Shown piece after piece: positions 4,323 through 5,831 of a stretch of DNA of 5,831 nucleotides. This stretch comes from Patescibacteria group bacterium (GTDB taxonomy: Bacteria; Patescibacteriota; Patescibacteriia; UBA9934), in assembly GCA_018818445.1 (NCBI GenBank), contig JAHISC010000004.1, forward strand, positions 1 through 5,831. Reading direction: 5' to 3'. The notes below the pieces were generated by a model that saw only the letters and a program-made list of their open reading frames with translations, did no database searches and was not told where the DNA came from. Each line of letters starts with the position of its first letter. Within the stretch, counting starts at the first letter, position 1. Both the position numbers and the translations under genes were made by a program.

Positions 4323-5831
4323 CTATGATTTCTTGGTTTTCTTCTTTTCAGCGCCTAATGGCAATAGTATTGTGAATTTAGTGCCCTTACCAAGCTCGGA
4401 AACAAAACTAATCTTTCCATGATGAATTTCAACAATCCTCTTTGCTAAATAAAGTCCTAAACCTTGGCCGTCGGTATAAGTGTGGATGGCATTTTGGGCT
4501 CGATAGAATTTTTCAAAAATTTTGTCTTTTGCTTCTTCTGGAACACCTATCCCTGTGTCGGAAATTTCAATCTTCACCATGTGCCCTTCTTTGCTTACTT
4601 TCAGAGAAACCGTTCCTTTGGCTGCAGTATATTGCAGGGCATTGGTTAAAAGAGAGCGACAGGTAGACCGAATGCGTTCCACGTCGACCGCTAGCGGGAA
4701 ATCGCCAATCGAGGTAGTACAATGAACTTCTTTCGACAAACATTGATTCTTGAATTTACTGGCTGCTTCTCCAAAGAGCTCCTTTGAGTTAATTTCTTGT
4801 TTCTTTAATTTCAACTTACCACTTTCGATAGCTAGGGAGTCAAAGAGTCTATCGAGTGTCTCGTTTAGGAAAAGAGTGCGGTCATAAGCATCATCGAGTG
4901 CCTGAGAACAATCTTTGGAAGCCTTACATATTGGCATTTCCATAATGGTTTCTATGTTCCAACGAATAGCAGAAAGTGGAGTGCGGAATCTGTGAGAAAC
5001 AATTGAGATAAATTCAGTTTTTGCCTGGTCAACTTCCTTCAATTGCTCATACAGTTCCTTGATTTGAGCAAATTTTGCAGCGTTTTCAAAAGCTGGTGAA
5101 ATCCCGGCACGCACTAAATTTAGGAAATTAATATCTCGCGAATGCATTGCTCCCTCAAAACGACGCTTGCCAAAAACCATCACTCCAACTATTTTATCTT
5201 CCACAACCAACGGAATCAGGGTTTCAATCTCAAGTTGTTGAAAAATTTGTAGCCATTTTTTTTCTTTTTTAGCCTTCTTTTTATCAGTACCAAACTCTTG
5301 CATCCATTCCATTTCTTCCAGTTCTAGAATGTTATATTTGCCATCACTGGCGAGGGTAAACAATGTCGTAGCTTTCTTGGAAATTGTTACTGGAAAGCCT
5401 TCTAAGAACGACCCAACAACATGCCCACCATTTTCACTTTTAATAAATATCGCAATTTGTTGTAAGGAAAAATACTTAGTGAATTTTTCAGCTAGACGAG
5501 GTATCAATTCTTCCAGTTCACCATAGGAACGAACTATATCAAAGACTTCCCCTGTTGCCTTTTTAGCATCATAGCCACCAAAATTAATGAGGCTATCAAA
5601 GACGCGTTCTAATAAATTCCAGGTTGGTTTAAATATTACGACAACAATAAGAGCACCTGTGAATGTGGCAACTGTTGTGCCCACAAGATTTGCTAAAAGA
5701 AAACTTGCGGCTGTCACTGTCCAGAGCACAACGGAAATCGCAGCAGTAATAAATAAACTTTTTCCTACAATCCAGCGAATGTCTAAAAGACGGTAGCGTA
5801 ATACTGCGTTAGCCAAAAAGGCGATGAGGAA
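4323..5831 (-). CDS. Membrane-bound sensor histidine kinase with GAF-like region (5' end outside window)
   Basis: Open to the right edge: reading continues upstream of a TTG at 5816 with hydrophobic residues FLIAF, so the true start and further TM helices lie outside; 502 residues are visible. Numbering from that TTG: the YRLLDIRW segment (8-15) is typical of the end of the 7TM sensor region of such kinases, two more membrane helices span about 19-62, a GAF-like sensor region about 85-250 holds a lysine-rich loop (179-187), and a short coiled linker leads into HisKA with H-box SHRFRTP, phospho-acceptor H275. The ATPase domain is complete: N-box around N392, DTGIGVP (420-426), FEKFYRA (434-440), GQGLGLYLAK (450-459) and GKGT (476-479). 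It ends in a lysine-rich tail. No response regulator is in the window, and the signal is unknown. Its relation to the Fe-S genes downstream is only positional. Confidence 0.94.
   Translation of the reverse strand, partial: FLIAFLANAVLRYRLLDIRWIVGKSLFITAAISVVLWTVTAASFLLANLVGTTVATFTGALIVVVIFKPTWNLLERVFDSLINFGGYDAKKATGEVFDIVRSYGELEELIPRLAEKFTKYFSLQQIAIFIKSENGGHVVGSFLEGFPVTISKKATTLFTLASDGKYNILELEEMEWMQEFGTDKKKAKKEKKWLQIFQQLEIETLIPLVVEDKIVGVMVFGKRRFEGAMHSRDINFLNLVRAGISPAFENAAKFAQIKELYEQLKEVDQAKTEFISIVSHRFRTPLSAIRWNIETIMEMPICKASKDCSQALDDAYDRTLFLNETLDRLFDSLAIESGKLKLKKQEINSKELFGEAASKFKNQCLSKEVHCTTSIGDFPLAVDVERIRSTCRSLLTNALQYTAAKGTVSLKVSKEGHMVKIEISDTGIGVPEEAKDKIFEKFYRAQNAIHTYTDGQGLGLYLAKRIVEIHHGKISFVSELGKGTKFTILLPLGAEKKKTKKS

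Noticed and set aside
4442..4725. Three overlapping plus-strand open frames opposite the kinase ATPase domain
   Set aside because: They overlap one another and a conserved coding region; none resembles a protein family.

Overview
The window is a compact stretch of moderately AT-rich bacterial DNA in which every credible gene lies on the minus strand, with spacings of 1 to about 60 bases. The style of the proteins suggests a Patescibacteria/CPR (Parcubacteria-like) genome: a histidine kinase beginning with the end of a multi-TM sensor region, a compact NifS/NifU pair, a small bifunctional phosphoglucose/phosphomannose isomerase and an S23-type four-helix-bundle gene. This is a judgement from family resemblance, not a phylogeny. 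Standard code 11 fits: one gene ends in TGA and no gene has an internal TGA.

In transcription order (right to left): (1) 4323-5831, a sensor histidine kinase cut by the right edge, with membrane segments, a GAF-like region, HisKA and HATPase_c. (2) 4259-4322, a short junction with two small hairpins, a U7 tract and a possible promoter. (3) 4258-2083, a tight Fe-S cluster assembly group: cysteine desulfurase, a NifU-like scaffold whose C-terminal [2Fe-2S]-type domain seems to have lost its cysteines, and a small ferredoxin with a three-cysteine ligand set. (4) 2080-887, an FAD/NAD(P)H oxidoreductase that probably reduces that ferredoxin. (5) 907-460, a 448-base cassette with an S23/IVS-type four-helix-bundle gene, bounded by inverted arrays of a 7-base AGGTTNN repeat. 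(6) 455-1, the N-terminal third to half of a bifunctional phosphoglucose/phosphomannose isomerase, cut by the left edge.

Desulfurase, scaffold, ferredoxin and reductase read as one module: sulfur from cysteine is delivered to the scaffold, and the reductase-ferredoxin pair may supply electrons for cluster assembly (inference).

The most unusual part is the cassette. Its right array is translated as the last six residues and stop codon of the oxidoreductase and also spans the start codon of the four-helix-bundle gene; its left array ends 5 bases before the isomerase start. On the mRNA the two arrays can pair into a long imperfect stem, which resembles the layout of 23S rRNA intervening sequences, but here between protein genes. 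No stretch over 300 bases lacks a gene.
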